Origin: Candidatus Dependentiae bacterium
Lineage (GTDB): Bacteria > Babelota > Babeliae > Babelales > JACPOV01
Assembly (NCBI GenBank): GCA_016191325.1
Contig: JACPOV010000008.1
Location: forward strand, 974,351-1,038,350
Length of the DNA stretch: 64,000 nt
Direction: 5' to 3'
The first letter of the stretch is position 1, and each line of letters begins with the position of its first letter. The notes below the pieces were generated by a model, which was given only the letters and a program-made list of their open reading frames with translations, was not told where the DNA came from and did no database searches. The position numbers and the translations under genes were made by a program. Below, in pieces: positions 51,643-59,829 of the stretch.

Positions 51643-52171
51643 TCTTTTTTATCTTCTGCCGCCAAAGCATCAAGAATCGCTTAAATTTTGGTATCGTATT
51701 TCTTGGATCCTTCTGGCTGCTGCTTTGATAATTGTCTTAAGCATTAATGCATGCCAATTAATGCACATCATGTACGCAAAAACAAAAAGAGATGAGCTCA
51801 TTGTTGCACAGCGCAATAATCCCTTTTGTGAATCATTAGAAGCACTCCAAACACAAAAAAATAATTTCCAACGTTCACTCGAGAAAATAGGGCGCTATCA
51901 ATCTGCAACAAAAGTGCCGCTCGAACTACTGAATTACATTTCATCGGTCATTCCAAAAGATACCGCACTTACGCAAATTGCATATCAAGATAAAACATCA
52001 CTCACGGTAAGTGGCCAAACACACAATTTGCGATCGCTTGAACAATTTTTAGAATCATTGAAAAAATCCAATCATTATAAAACAATTAAGCTCGATTCTC
52101 TCCATCACGGACGAGATACAAAAGATGAAAATAGTTTGATCGATTTTCGCCTCATAGCAGCACTTATATAA
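51626..52171 (+). CDS. pilN: PilN-like type IV pilus assembly protein
   Basis: 181 aa from the ATG at 51626. Short cytoplasmic N-terminus (MKKTVNLFYLLPPKHQE), one membrane helix (ISWILLAAALIIVLSINA), a coiled coil, then a PilN fold with VPLELLNYISSVIPKDTALT and LTVSGQTHNLRSLEQFLESL. PilN links PilM in the cytoplasm with PilO in the periplasm. In most genomes pilM-N-O-P are contiguous; here pilO/pilP-like genes are 4 kb away on the other strand. Confidence 0.78.
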   Translation: MKKTVNLFYLLPPKHQESLKFWYRISWILLAAALIIVLSINACQLMHIMYAKTKRDELIVAQRNNPFCESLEALQTQKNNFQRSLEKIGRYQSATKVPLELLNYISSVIPKDTALTQIAYQDKTSLTVSGQTHNLRSLEQFLESLKKSNHYKTIKLDSLHHGRDTKDENSLIDFRLIAALI

Positions 52172-52231
52172 ATATGTTAATCTCTATAAACGAGCATCCA
52201 TGCTCGTACGTTTTTTAGGGACAAAAACATC

Positions 52232-54064
52232 ATGGGAAAAATCAGACAATTACCGCCTCACGAGGCGCACAAAATTGCGGCTGGAGAAGTTGTCGAACGG
52301 CCAGCTAGCGTCATTAAAGAGCTTGTAGAAAATTCGATTGATGCAGGCGCTACTGCGATATCTATTTTTATCAAAGATACAGGAAAAACATTAATTCGCA
52401 TCGTGGATAATGGATGCGGGATGAATCAAGAAGACGCTGAACTTTGTTTTTCTCATCACGCAACGAGCAAAATTACATCGGTCGACGAACTTTCTTCAAT
52501 AGCAAGTTTTGGATTTCGGGGTGAAGCACTCAGCAGTATATCGGCTGTTAGCAAAGTTTCACTCGTGACAAAGGAAGCAGCTCAATCGGGCGGAATATTA
52601 ATCGAGCGTGAAAATGGCGTTAATACGATTTCTACCGTAGCGGCACAAACCGGCACAGACATTGCAATTCATGATCTTTTTTATAATGTTCCCGCACGAA
52701 AAAAATTTTTAAAAAGCGATCAAACCGAATTGCGCCAAATAGTGCAACTTTTTCAGGCGCTTTGTTTTGACTATCCTCAGATTCATTTTAAATTATATTC
52801 GCAGGATGCTCTGAGCTACAACTGCCCTCCAACAGAAACATTATTGCAACGCGCACAACAAATTCTTGATCCACATGTTTCAAATTCTCTCGTTGAGCTT
52901 GAACCGTACCAAAATGGCTCATTCACTATTCAAGGTGTAATATCTGATCATCAACTTTATCGCTATGATCGAAGTTTGCTTTTTTTCTTTGTTAATCAGC
53001 GATGGGTAAAAAATAGCGGCCTTTCAAAAGCATGCGTAAAAGGATATCTCAACATCCTGCCTCCTGATAAATTTCCTGTGGCCTTATTAAAAATCGAGAT
53101 TGATAAGCAGCAGGTTGATATCAATGTTCATCCTCGCAAAGAAGAGGTCGCTTTCTTGCATCCGCGAATTTTAGAAAATGCGATTCAAGAAATAGTGAAG
53201 AAATCACTTTCGCTGAGATTCATTCCTGAAAAAAAAGAATCGATCTCACAACCGATGCAGTTTCCTCCGCAACTCAATTCTGCTGCACCGTCAGCACAAT
53301 CAAGCTTTTCACCACAGCCAACATTTGCGCGCACAATCAATTTTGATTATTTATCTCCCGCGCCGTTCACTGTACCGGTATTTACCAAATCCAAAGAGAT
53401 AGATGAAATTGTTTTGCCAACGCCGGCTATTCAAGCAGAAGAAATTGAATCTTTAGATATACAAATTCCAATAAATGAAGAAACACCTTTGCGCTTAATT
53501 GGCACCTTCGCGCAAACCTACCTTGTAATCGAACAAGAAAATGGATTACTGCTTATTGATCAACATGCAGCGCATGAGCGGATTCTTTATGAACAATTTA
53601 GATCTCGTTTTGGGCAATTACCAACTATTCAATTGCTCTTTCCTGATGTGCTTGAGCTTTCATCTAATGAAATTGAAACAGTGGTAGAATATAAAGATTT
53701 TTTTGCGCAGCATGGAATTATTCTAGACCAATTAAGCAAAACTCATATCGCGATTCAGGCGATACCCGCACATTTAAAAAATGCATCGCGCCAAGATCTT
53801 ATTAAAGAATCGCTCGCTCTCATTACAGAGCATCTTGAACTTCCCAAGGAAGAATTTTTCAAAAAAGCGCATGAAAAAATGCACGCTCAAATGGCTTGCA
53901 AGGCTGCAGTAAAAGCTGGTGATCAATTATCAGTTGAGCAACAACAAGAACTTATTGCACAGCTTGAGAAATGCGAAAATCAGATCGCATGCCCGCATGG
54001 CAGGCCAACGCGCTGGCTTTTGAGCACTTACGAAATTGAAAAAAAGTTTAAACGTAAACTTTAA
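52232..54064 (+). CDS. mutL: DNA mismatch repair protein MutL
   Basis: 610 aa. N-terminal GHKL ATPase: IAAGEVVERPASVIKELVEN, DNGCGM, and ASFGFRGEAL. The C-terminal endonuclease motif DQHAAHERILYE begins at residue 443, with ACKAA and CPHGRP (587-592), so this is the nicking type found in bacteria without MutH. A long Ser/Pro/Gln linker joins the halves. AGGGA ribosome site. MutS is not in the window. It is the last gene of the prmC-to-mutL run. Confidence 0.95.
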   Translation: MGKIRQLPPHEAHKIAAGEVVERPASVIKELVENSIDAGATAISIFIKDTGKTLIRIVDNGCGMNQEDAELCFSHHATSKITSVDELSSIASFGFRGEALSSISAVSKVSLVTKEAAQSGGILIERENGVNTISTVAAQTGTDIAIHDLFYNVPARKKFLKSDQTELRQIVQLFQALCFDYPQIHFKLYSQDALSYNCPPTETLLQRAQQILDPHVSNSLVELEPYQNGSFTIQGVISDHQLYRYDRSLLFFFVNQRWVKNSGLSKACVKGYLNILPPDKFPVALLKIEIDKQQVDINVHPRKEEVAFLHPRILENAIQEIVKKSLSLRFIPEKKESISQPMQFPPQLNSAAPSAQSSFSPQPTFARTINFDYLSPAPFTVPVFTKSKEIDEIVLPTPAIQAEEIESLDIQIPINEETPLRLIGTFAQTYLVIEQENGLLLIDQHAAHERILYEQFRSRFGQLPTIQLLFPDVLELSSNEIETVVEYKDFFAQHGIILDQLSKTHIAIQAIPAHLKNASRQDLIKESLALITEHLELPKEEFFKKAHEKMHAQMACKAAVKAGDQLSVEQQQELIAQLEKCENQIACPHGRPTRWLLSTYEIEKKFKRKL

Positions 54065-54065
54065 A

Positions 54066-54788
54066 CTACTTTGCTTGCGAAATTAATTTGCGATACGCGT
54101 GCGCATAAATTAAAGCTGCCGCAGGAATAACAATAAGTAAGGTTACGCCAAAAAATGAGAGCGCGGCCCATCGGATAATCGAAAGTAAGAATACTAACCC
54201 AACCAAATCCATTTTGTGCCCTTTTGTTATTTGTGCGCTTCTTCTGAATGATTCAAAAACGCCAGCGTCTTCATCTACAATCGCATATTGGTAGAAACCA
54301 AAGGTAATCACTAAATAAATTCCGGGAACAATTAATAAGGCAAATCCAATAGCGCACATCAACCAATAAAGAAATGTCGCGATAACATCACGCACTAAAA
54401 GTCGCCAGCAAGAAAATAGCGTTTTAAGGGTGCTGCGATCATGGTCATAAAAATCGAGCGAGATTTTTACCAAACCTAACGCCATCAATCTATGCAATGT
54501 ATATAACAATAATGATAATATACATACAGCAATCGAGAAAGCGGGGCCAGTTTGCATAATAACGTTCTTTATAAGTTCAGCGTTAGAAACTCCCGCCGCG
54601 TTTAGGATTCTAACAATTTGCATTATTTGCGTCGCAAACGGAAATGCCGTAATCGGTAAGCCAACCAGAACGGCTCCAACCATTACACCCAAATAGATCA
54701 ACATAACTGCTATAAAAAAAGCAAAATGTTCAATTACGGTAGAAAACCCAAACCACAGGGCACTTTTGATAGAGAAATGCTTTTTCAT
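54066..54788 (-). CDS. Multi-pass membrane protein (glycerophosphodiesterase-membrane-domain-like)
   Basis: 240 aa, about six membrane helices. The segment VPGIYLVITFGFYQYAIVDE followed by ESFRRSAQITKGHKMDLVGL matches a widespread family of bacterial membrane proteins related to the membrane domain of glycerophosphodiester phosphodiesterases and to DUF975/DUF7544-like proteins, none with a known activity. It converges with mutL, with one base between the stops. Confidence 0.7.
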   Translation of the reverse strand: MKKHFSIKSALWFGFSTVIEHFAFFIAVMLIYLGVMVGAVLVGLPITAFPFATQIMQIVRILNAAGVSNAELIKNVIMQTGPAFSIAVCILSLLLYTLHRLMALGLVKISLDFYDHDRSTLKTLFSCWRLLVRDVIATFLYWLMCAIGFALLIVPGIYLVITFGFYQYAIVDEDAGVFESFRRSAQITKGHKMDLVGLVFLLSIIRWAALSFFGVTLLIVIPAAALIYAHAYRKLISQAK

Positions 54789-54922
54789 CTAATATCCTTT
54801 CTAGCCTTTTTTCAAAAAAACTATACCTCATTGATCGCAAACAAAACAATAAATAAGGCTTTTTTCAGGTTCACTCCTTCACGAATGATCAAAAATAGGC
54901 TATATTTTAGGGCTCGACCCAG

Positions 54923-54950
54923 TTTACAAATAAAGGCCTTTTGCTATACT
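54923..54950 (+). promoter_or_regulatory. Promoter of the 54991 exported protein
   Basis: TTTACA at 54923-54928, a 16-base spacer, and TATACT at 54945-54950 preceded by TGC (extended -10), 40 bases before the ATG. Confidence 0.75.
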
Positions 54951-54990
54951 ATTTTATAACTGAATTAATATTTAATAATTGAGAAATTAT

Positions 54991-55773
54991 ATGAAACGAA
55001 AATTTTTAAAAAGCTTACCTATTTTTATTCTGCTTTCCTTCGGTTACGCAGACGCAATGAACTTTGGAAACAAATTCATGAGCCACTTTGCTAGAATTGG
55101 CCTTGTTACAAAAAAACCCGTAACAAAAGCATTACTCTCGCGTCCCTGTTCATATTTAAAAAACGATGCGATCGCACAATCTAAAAAATTTAATTCAGTA
55201 AAGCCTTCATTATATTTAGGAGCTAGCATAGGGACCGCCTATCTTTTTAATGAGAGATACTTAAAAAAGCACATTAATAATAACCCATTAACGTATAAAG
55301 ATCTGCCAACCAAGTCAGAAATACCACAACACATTGAACCTCAGCCTGTTGTGTATGCGGGACCCATTAAGGTACCAACAGAAGAAAAGCCTAGTATTAA
55401 TGATATCGATGAGTTTGCTGCTGAAACACTTCGAGCTTTTCTTGACGAAACCAACGACTATGGATATGCACAATTTCGTGATGCCATATTATGGTTTAGT
55501 GAGCCTTTCCAAGGCAATGCCGAAACAAAAAAAATAATCGAAATTTGTAATGACTTTGATGAAAAACTCGCCAAACAACAGCCCAATGATTTGATCTGGC
55601 GTCTTTATCTTGAAGTTACCTTCGATAATCTTCCTGAAAAAATGAGCGCTGTTGCTGTTTCTAGAAGAAATCAGTTTGAAGGAAAATACATTCGACGATA
55701 TGATCTTGCATACGCCTATGCAGAAAAAATGGCCTTAAAAATTGCGAATGAAAAAAACTCAAATCTTGATTAG
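54991..55773 (+). CDS. Exported protein of unknown family
   Basis: 260 aa from the ATG at 54991; a TTG at 54979 in frame is unsupported. Signal peptide MKRKFLKSLPIFILLSFGYADA then Met-Asn. A hydrophobic stretch (PSLYLGASIGTAYLFN) near residue 75 could be a second membrane contact. The C-terminal 140 residues form a mostly helical acidic domain (INDIDEFAAETLRAFLDE and PNDLIWRLYLEVTFDNLPE). No enzymatic motif is recognised. It is a single-gene unit with its own strong promoter. Confidence 0.62.
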   Translation: MKRKFLKSLPIFILLSFGYADAMNFGNKFMSHFARIGLVTKKPVTKALLSRPCSYLKNDAIAQSKKFNSVKPSLYLGASIGTAYLFNERYLKKHINNNPLTYKDLPTKSEIPQHIEPQPVVYAGPIKVPTEEKPSINDIDEFAAETLRAFLDETNDYGYAQFRDAILWFSEPFQGNAETKKIIEICNDFDEKLAKQQPNDLIWRLYLEVTFDNLPEKMSAVAVSRRNQFEGKYIRRYDLAYAYAEKMALKIANEKNSNLD

Positions 55774-55873
55774 CATTCTAGCTTTCTAGTCGAAACAAAA
55801 TCACTTTTCTTAATTGATCTAGAAGACATATTGAAAGATATATGGCTTTATTTTCTACTAATATAAAATTTGC

Positions 55874-55902
55874 TTGACAACCTATACCCAGGCTGCTACG
55901 AT
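55874..55902 (+). promoter_or_regulatory. Strong promoter of the small-RNA-like unit
   Basis: TTGACA at 55874-55879, a 17-base spacer and TACGAT at 55897-55902 preceded by TGC (extended -10). No plus-strand gene follows for 2 kb. Confidence 0.75.
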
Positions 55903-55908
55903 CATCGA

Positions 55909-56015
55909 AGAATTGAAAAAACTATCAATAATGTCCCTAAACGAACAATACTTCTTATGTATTGTTCACCCCCCTAGCCCTTCAGCTTATTTCAAAGTTG
56001 GAGGGTTTTTTTTAG
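55909..56015 (+). ncRNA. Candidate small RNA, about 105 nt
   Basis: Bounded by a strong promoter and an intrinsic terminator. Two hairpins: a perfect nine-pair stem GAACAATAC (55943-55951) with GTATTGTTC (55959-55967), and the terminator stem at 55978-56008. The linker between them is C-rich and single-stranded (ACCCCCCTAG), a possible target-pairing site. The stretch 55931-56020 can also be read as a 29-residue peptide starting MSLNEQYFLCIVHPP, but there is no ribosome site and the reading runs through the terminator. It does not resemble 6S, tmRNA, SRP RNA or RNase P. Confidence 0.45.
55978..56015 (+). terminator. Intrinsic terminator of the small-RNA-like unit
   Basis: CCCTTCAGCTT pairs with AAGTTGGAGGG (11 pairs including two G-U), then eight T. 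Confidence 0.85.
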
Positions 56016-56024
56016 CTTAAAAAC

Positions 56025-56306
56025 CTACCGGTGCATTTCAATTTTGCATAAAGAGCCGTCGCCTTTGCGCACAAGCGCTGCTTGCTCAGATTGCTTTATG
56101 ATTTCCCATGAACCGCCGCTCATTTTTTCAGGGCTTGCTTCAGAATTATTTTTGATTTCTATAACCTCTGTGGTCGCCACTTCTTTTTTTTCAATTTGCT
56201 CGTGCGGCATTACTGGCGGCGCAAACTCAAATGGATTACGCGCAGCTTCGTTGCAATTAACTACGCCAAAGATAAAGAATAAAAAGTAGAGAAAATTTCT
56301 ATACAT
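56025..56306 (-). CDS. pilP: PilP-like small exported protein
   Basis: 93 aa; N-terminal signal or anchor MYRNFLYFLFFIFGVVNCNE. Right after it comes RNPFEF, the conserved RDPF-like segment of PilP/GspC proteins, a linker, and a short strand domain GSWEIIKQSEQAALVRKGDG. PilP is usually longer (about 170 aa), so the C-terminal homology region is minimal. It overlaps pilO by eight bases on the same transcript, which is the main support. It would connect the inner-membrane pilus complex with the secretin. Confidence 0.6.
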   Translation of the reverse strand: MYRNFLYFLFFIFGVVNCNEAARNPFEFAPPVMPHEQIEKKEVATTEVIEIKNNSEASPEKMSGGSWEIIKQSEQAALVRKGDGSLCKIEMHR

Positions 56307-56871
56307 GCAGAGATTCCTTAAGCTTGATAGTCTCTAAAATGCAGTGCGCGCGAAGCATATTTTCTTGCCGCGTGATCGAAATATCTTTGCACGCCAAAAA
56401 TTCTTGTGCATCAAGTAGTTTTAAAAGCTGCATTATTTGTTCAAATGTGCCTTGAAGGGTATATGAGAGCCCCTGCTTAGTGCACCATTCTTTTTCTTTT
56501 TCATATTGATACGAACAAGCTTGAACGGTCAGCCCACATCTTTCAGCGATGCCCACAATGGAGAGAAATTTAGTTGGAACTTGCTCAGAATTATTACTAA
56601 ATAGATCTCGCAATTCAGATTTTAAATTATTCGATTGCTGCTTAAAGCGTTCACTGGTTTTTCTATCCTCGAAACTCTGCGTTATCGCTTTTTCAAGAAT
56701 AGCTGTGTGTTTAATAACCGATTCATGAGCACTAACTAACCTCAGGTAGATGCCCATATACCAGATGGCAACCAAAACACTCAATAACGCAATGGTTAAC
56801 AAATAGCGAACACTTGATGAATAGTGCGCGACCCGCGCTGCTATCCGATCTACACCAATAACGAGATACAT
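56299..56871 (-). CDS. pilO: PilO-like type IV pilus assembly protein
   Basis: 190 aa. One membrane helix (LTIALLSVLVAIWYMGIYLRL), a coiled coil (residues about 55-100), then a ferredoxin-like fold typical of PilO: CGLTVQACSYQYEKEK, YTLQGTFEQIMQLLKLLD and MLRAHCILETIKL. PilO dimerises with PilN in the periplasm. Between M23 (11 bases upstream) and pilP. No pilQ secretin in view. Confidence 0.75.
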   Translation of the reverse strand: MYLVIGVDRIAARVAHYSSSVRYLLTIALLSVLVAIWYMGIYLRLVSAHESVIKHTAILEKAITQSFEDRKTSERFKQQSNNLKSELRDLFSNNSEQVPTKFLSIVGIAERCGLTVQACSYQYEKEKEWCTKQGLSYTLQGTFEQIMQLLKLLDAQEFLACKDISITRQENMLRAHCILETIKLKESLHV

Positions 56872-56882
56872 TCAAATAGTCC

Positions 56883-58091
56883 TCAGCTTACTAAGAAGTT
56901 TGGCTTTATCCATTGTAATGGATCTATTTGTATGTTATTAATTCTCATTTCCCAATGTAAATGGTATCCACTTGCATAACCTGTTTTGCCAAGTGTACCG
57001 AGCGGGCTGCCACGTTTTATTTTTTTTCCTGGCGTAATCTCCGCAAAATCATCTAAATGAAAGAAGAGTGATAAGATACCGCAACCGTGATCGATAACGA
57101 CCGTGTTACCGCTATGCGCGTAGCGGTTTTTCACAACAACGATGCCATCTTGCGGTGCCCAGACAACACTCTTTGGTGTATTTAGAACGTCCACTGCCTT
57201 GTGAACATAGCGCCCTTTTTCTTGTGTTGTACGAATCGTTCCAAAATCGGTCGATACCGCCTGAATTTCGATTGGCGGGTAAAAAGTGCCAGCCCACAGT
57301 TTTTCTTTAGGCGATTGTTTTGCTAATTTTTCAAGCTCGCCCTCGAGCAAATCGTTGCTCACGCCCAATTCATGCTCGAGTTTCATTTTTTCTGCACTTA
57401 CATGCAATAATTGTTTCTTAAACGGAAACATAATCACCTGGAATTTGCCATCGAGTCTGCAGGTGCGCCCTGTTTTATCGACAATGTCGACCGAAGCTAC
57501 ATATTCGCTTGGCACATCTTCGCATGAAATAGGAATAAAGCATTCGTAGATGCGTGAATTTTTTGATTCAGGAAAACACTCAAAATTATTTGAGAATGCT
57601 GTTGCGATAGCATGATCTATATCTTTATTAACTTGGAATTGTAGATGAAGCGTGCGGCCTTGAAATACTTTTAAATCCGATTCTGGGCGTACAAATGCTG
57701 CTTGCAAAGGATCATTATCCACAAAGAATGAGCGTTCTTCTACTATTTTTTTTCTAGAATAGGTGCCGTTGGTTACTTCTACCTTTAATATATGTTTGCC
57801 ATTTGGTAACGTTTTGGTCGGGACCGTAAATGGATGCTCAAAGCGGCGACTGTTTATTTTATACTTTGTTAATAGCGGTGTGCCATCGAGCCAAACAGAA
57901 ATATCTGAAACTTTGAAACCATCATTGCCGGCAAGAATACAATAAACATCTCCTGCGTAAAAATTATTATTCTCGATTCCTGTTAGAAGGCAGTCTGGCG
58001 AAGAGGCATCAAAAAAATAATGATAGCCGCGCCACGACATTAAACCTGTAGCGAGAAAAACGCCAAATAAAACAATAATTTTCATGCGCAT
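56883..58091 (-). CDS. M23 family metallopeptidase with N-terminal beta domains
   Basis: 402 aa from the ATG at 58091 (AAGG seven bases upstream). Membrane anchor (KIIVLFGVFLATGLMSW), Ig-like or beta domains from about 45 to 230, a helical hairpin, then an M23 (LytM) domain with HKAVD as the first zinc pair and HLHWE as the second, plus APQDGIVVV. M23 enzymes cut peptide bridges in peptidoglycan. The usual HxGxD has Ala in place of Gly. Cotranscribed with pilO/pilP, so it may open the wall for pilus passage, which is inference. Confidence 0.88.
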   Translation of the reverse strand: MRMKIIVLFGVFLATGLMSWRGYHYFFDASSPDCLLTGIENNNFYAGDVYCILAGNDGFKVSDISVWLDGTPLLTKYKINSRRFEHPFTVPTKTLPNGKHILKVEVTNGTYSRKKIVEERSFFVDNDPLQAAFVRPESDLKVFQGRTLHLQFQVNKDIDHAIATAFSNNFECFPESKNSRIYECFIPISCEDVPSEYVASVDIVDKTGRTCRLDGKFQVIMFPFKKQLLHVSAEKMKLEHELGVSNDLLEGELEKLAKQSPKEKLWAGTFYPPIEIQAVSTDFGTIRTTQEKGRYVHKAVDVLNTPKSVVWAPQDGIVVVKNRYAHSGNTVVIDHGCGILSLFFHLDDFAEITPGKKIKRGSPLGTLGKTGYASGYHLHWEMRINNIQIDPLQWIKPNFLVS

Positions 58092-58268
58092 AGGATTACC
58101 TTGTATTTTTCCGTATTTATGAAACACATTCTTTTGCATAGCACGATACTCAATATAATTCTTTTTTGTAACCGAGAAAAGCGCATTCTTGGAAAATCAC
58201 ACAAAGCATTGCTATTGCCTTTCTTCTTTCTTTAAGATTCTATCAATTAAATATAAAAGGAAGTAGCG

Positions 58269-59819
58269 ATGCCTCATTTGCGTATGTTTGTAAGCAGTTT
58301 TTTTTGCTTGTTTACGCTCGCTTTATATGGCCAGAATGTGCCATGTCGTACCATTTCTTCATCTATTAATTCGTGTCAGCTTTTCAATACATGGGTGAAC
58401 AGTTCTGGGCAAAGAATTCCCATAAACTCGAATAATAAATATCATACGCCTCTTGGCACGATGGCCGGCTCAAAAATGTTTAAATTCGCTCATAATCGTG
58501 GCCAAAAAACGGCTGCTGGTATAGTGATTGCAATAAATCATCCACGGGGCAGCGAGCTTTTCCCTACAAACGGAGCATTTGCTTCTCAGCTTGATGCATT
58601 TCTTTCAAGCATTGATAAAAATAATTATTTTCTGGCTTATTTTGGACGTATTCATTTAATAGTTCTGCACGAACTTTATTCTTATCTTATGAAAATTTAC
58701 ACAACATTTAATATGACCGTAACGCGTGATTTGCAAGAATATTTAAAAAACGAGCCCATACAAGCACTCAACAGAAAAACACATATCATTAATCATTTCC
58801 TGAATATTATTGAAACACAATCAAATCAAGCGATAAGGGCGCGAATGCCTGCCCTCCCCCAACATTTGGCAACCTACGCAGGAAACACAGTTCTTCTCAA
58901 TCATGATTACGGAGCTGATCTTAATCTACTGATTGAAAAACAAGAACTGAACGTTATCAACGATCCGGTTATCCAACAGGGAATTCGTGATATGCGCAGT
59001 TCGTATCTTGATATCTTTGGGAAATATTTAGCTTTCTTTAAGAGTTATACCAGTTCACTTGATAAAGAGAGCGCTACTTATGGTACCGAATTTGTTGGCC
59101 ATGCGATCACGATTCAAAAAATCATGGATGAAAAGACTCCCAAAGTACCGCAGCCTGGAACTTGGGATGCTGCGGCAGTAAAACAGCGAACAGAAACATT
59201 ACGTGAGTTAAAACATATAAATCCACCTATGTTTTTTTATAATGATGAAACGATACGAAGCATTAAAGTGATTCATCAAACAGCAAAAACATTTGGGCCA
59301 GAAATACAAAAAGTTGGTTGGCCGCGAAAATTAGTGCAAGACGCGATAGATCCAACCCCTATCAAAGACAAAAATCGCCAGACAACACGTCTTGTACCGC
59401 CCGCTTATTTTCTTGACGCTTCCGGCAATGTAACCACAAATGAAAAAAGTGCCGTCCGCTTATACGTAAATATTCCTACACTGCAAGATATGTACACGCA
59501 GGAAGTTCTCGTACAACCAGAATGGATGAATACACAACGCGGAGTTACCTTAATGCTGCGCGCTTGCCTTGGTGACTTTACAGCGCTCTTTGATCCAATT
59601 TTTGAAAATGAGATCATATTAGATCCGTGTATTCGGTGCATTATTATGAATGCAGGAATAAAACAGGGAGTGGTAAATACCGCACGTTATGCACAAGTTT
59701 GTGAGGAATGCACAAGCTACCTTGATGCGCTTAAGAAATTAGTCGCGCAACAACAGCAAGCTCAGCAGGGCCCTCCTCCACCAATCGATCCATCTCAACA
59801 ACCCCCTCCAGGGCCATAA
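58269..59819 (+). CDS. Large exported protein, first of a three-gene operon
   Basis: 516 aa; signal peptide MPHLRMFVSSFFCLFTLALY then Gly-Gln. Predicted mostly helical, with two C-terminal Cys pairs (DPCIRCII and VCEECTSYL) that could form disulfides or bind a metal, and a proline-glutamine tail (GPPPPIDPSQQPPPGP). The next gene follows after ten bases with AAGGAG. No family recognised. GGAAG ribosome site. The 130 bp upstream must hold the operon promoter, but only weak elements are seen. Confidence 0.7.
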   Translation: MPHLRMFVSSFFCLFTLALYGQNVPCRTISSSINSCQLFNTWVNSSGQRIPINSNNKYHTPLGTMAGSKMFKFAHNRGQKTAAGIVIAINHPRGSELFPTNGAFASQLDAFLSSIDKNNYFLAYFGRIHLIVLHELYSYLMKIYTTFNMTVTRDLQEYLKNEPIQALNRKTHIINHFLNIIETQSNQAIRARMPALPQHLATYAGNTVLLNHDYGADLNLLIEKQELNVINDPVIQQGIRDMRSSYLDIFGKYLAFFKSYTSSLDKESATYGTEFVGHAITIQKIMDEKTPKVPQPGTWDAAAVKQRTETLRELKHINPPMFFYNDETIRSIKVIHQTAKTFGPEIQKVGWPRKLVQDAIDPTPIKDKNRQTTRLVPPAYFLDASGNVTTNEKSAVRLYVNIPTLQDMYTQEVLVQPEWMNTQRGVTLMLRACLGDFTALFDPIFENEIILDPCIRCIIMNAGIKQGVVNTARYAQVCEECTSYLDALKKLVAQQQQAQQGPPPPIDPSQQPPPGP

Positions 59820-59829
59820 GGAGCATCCA

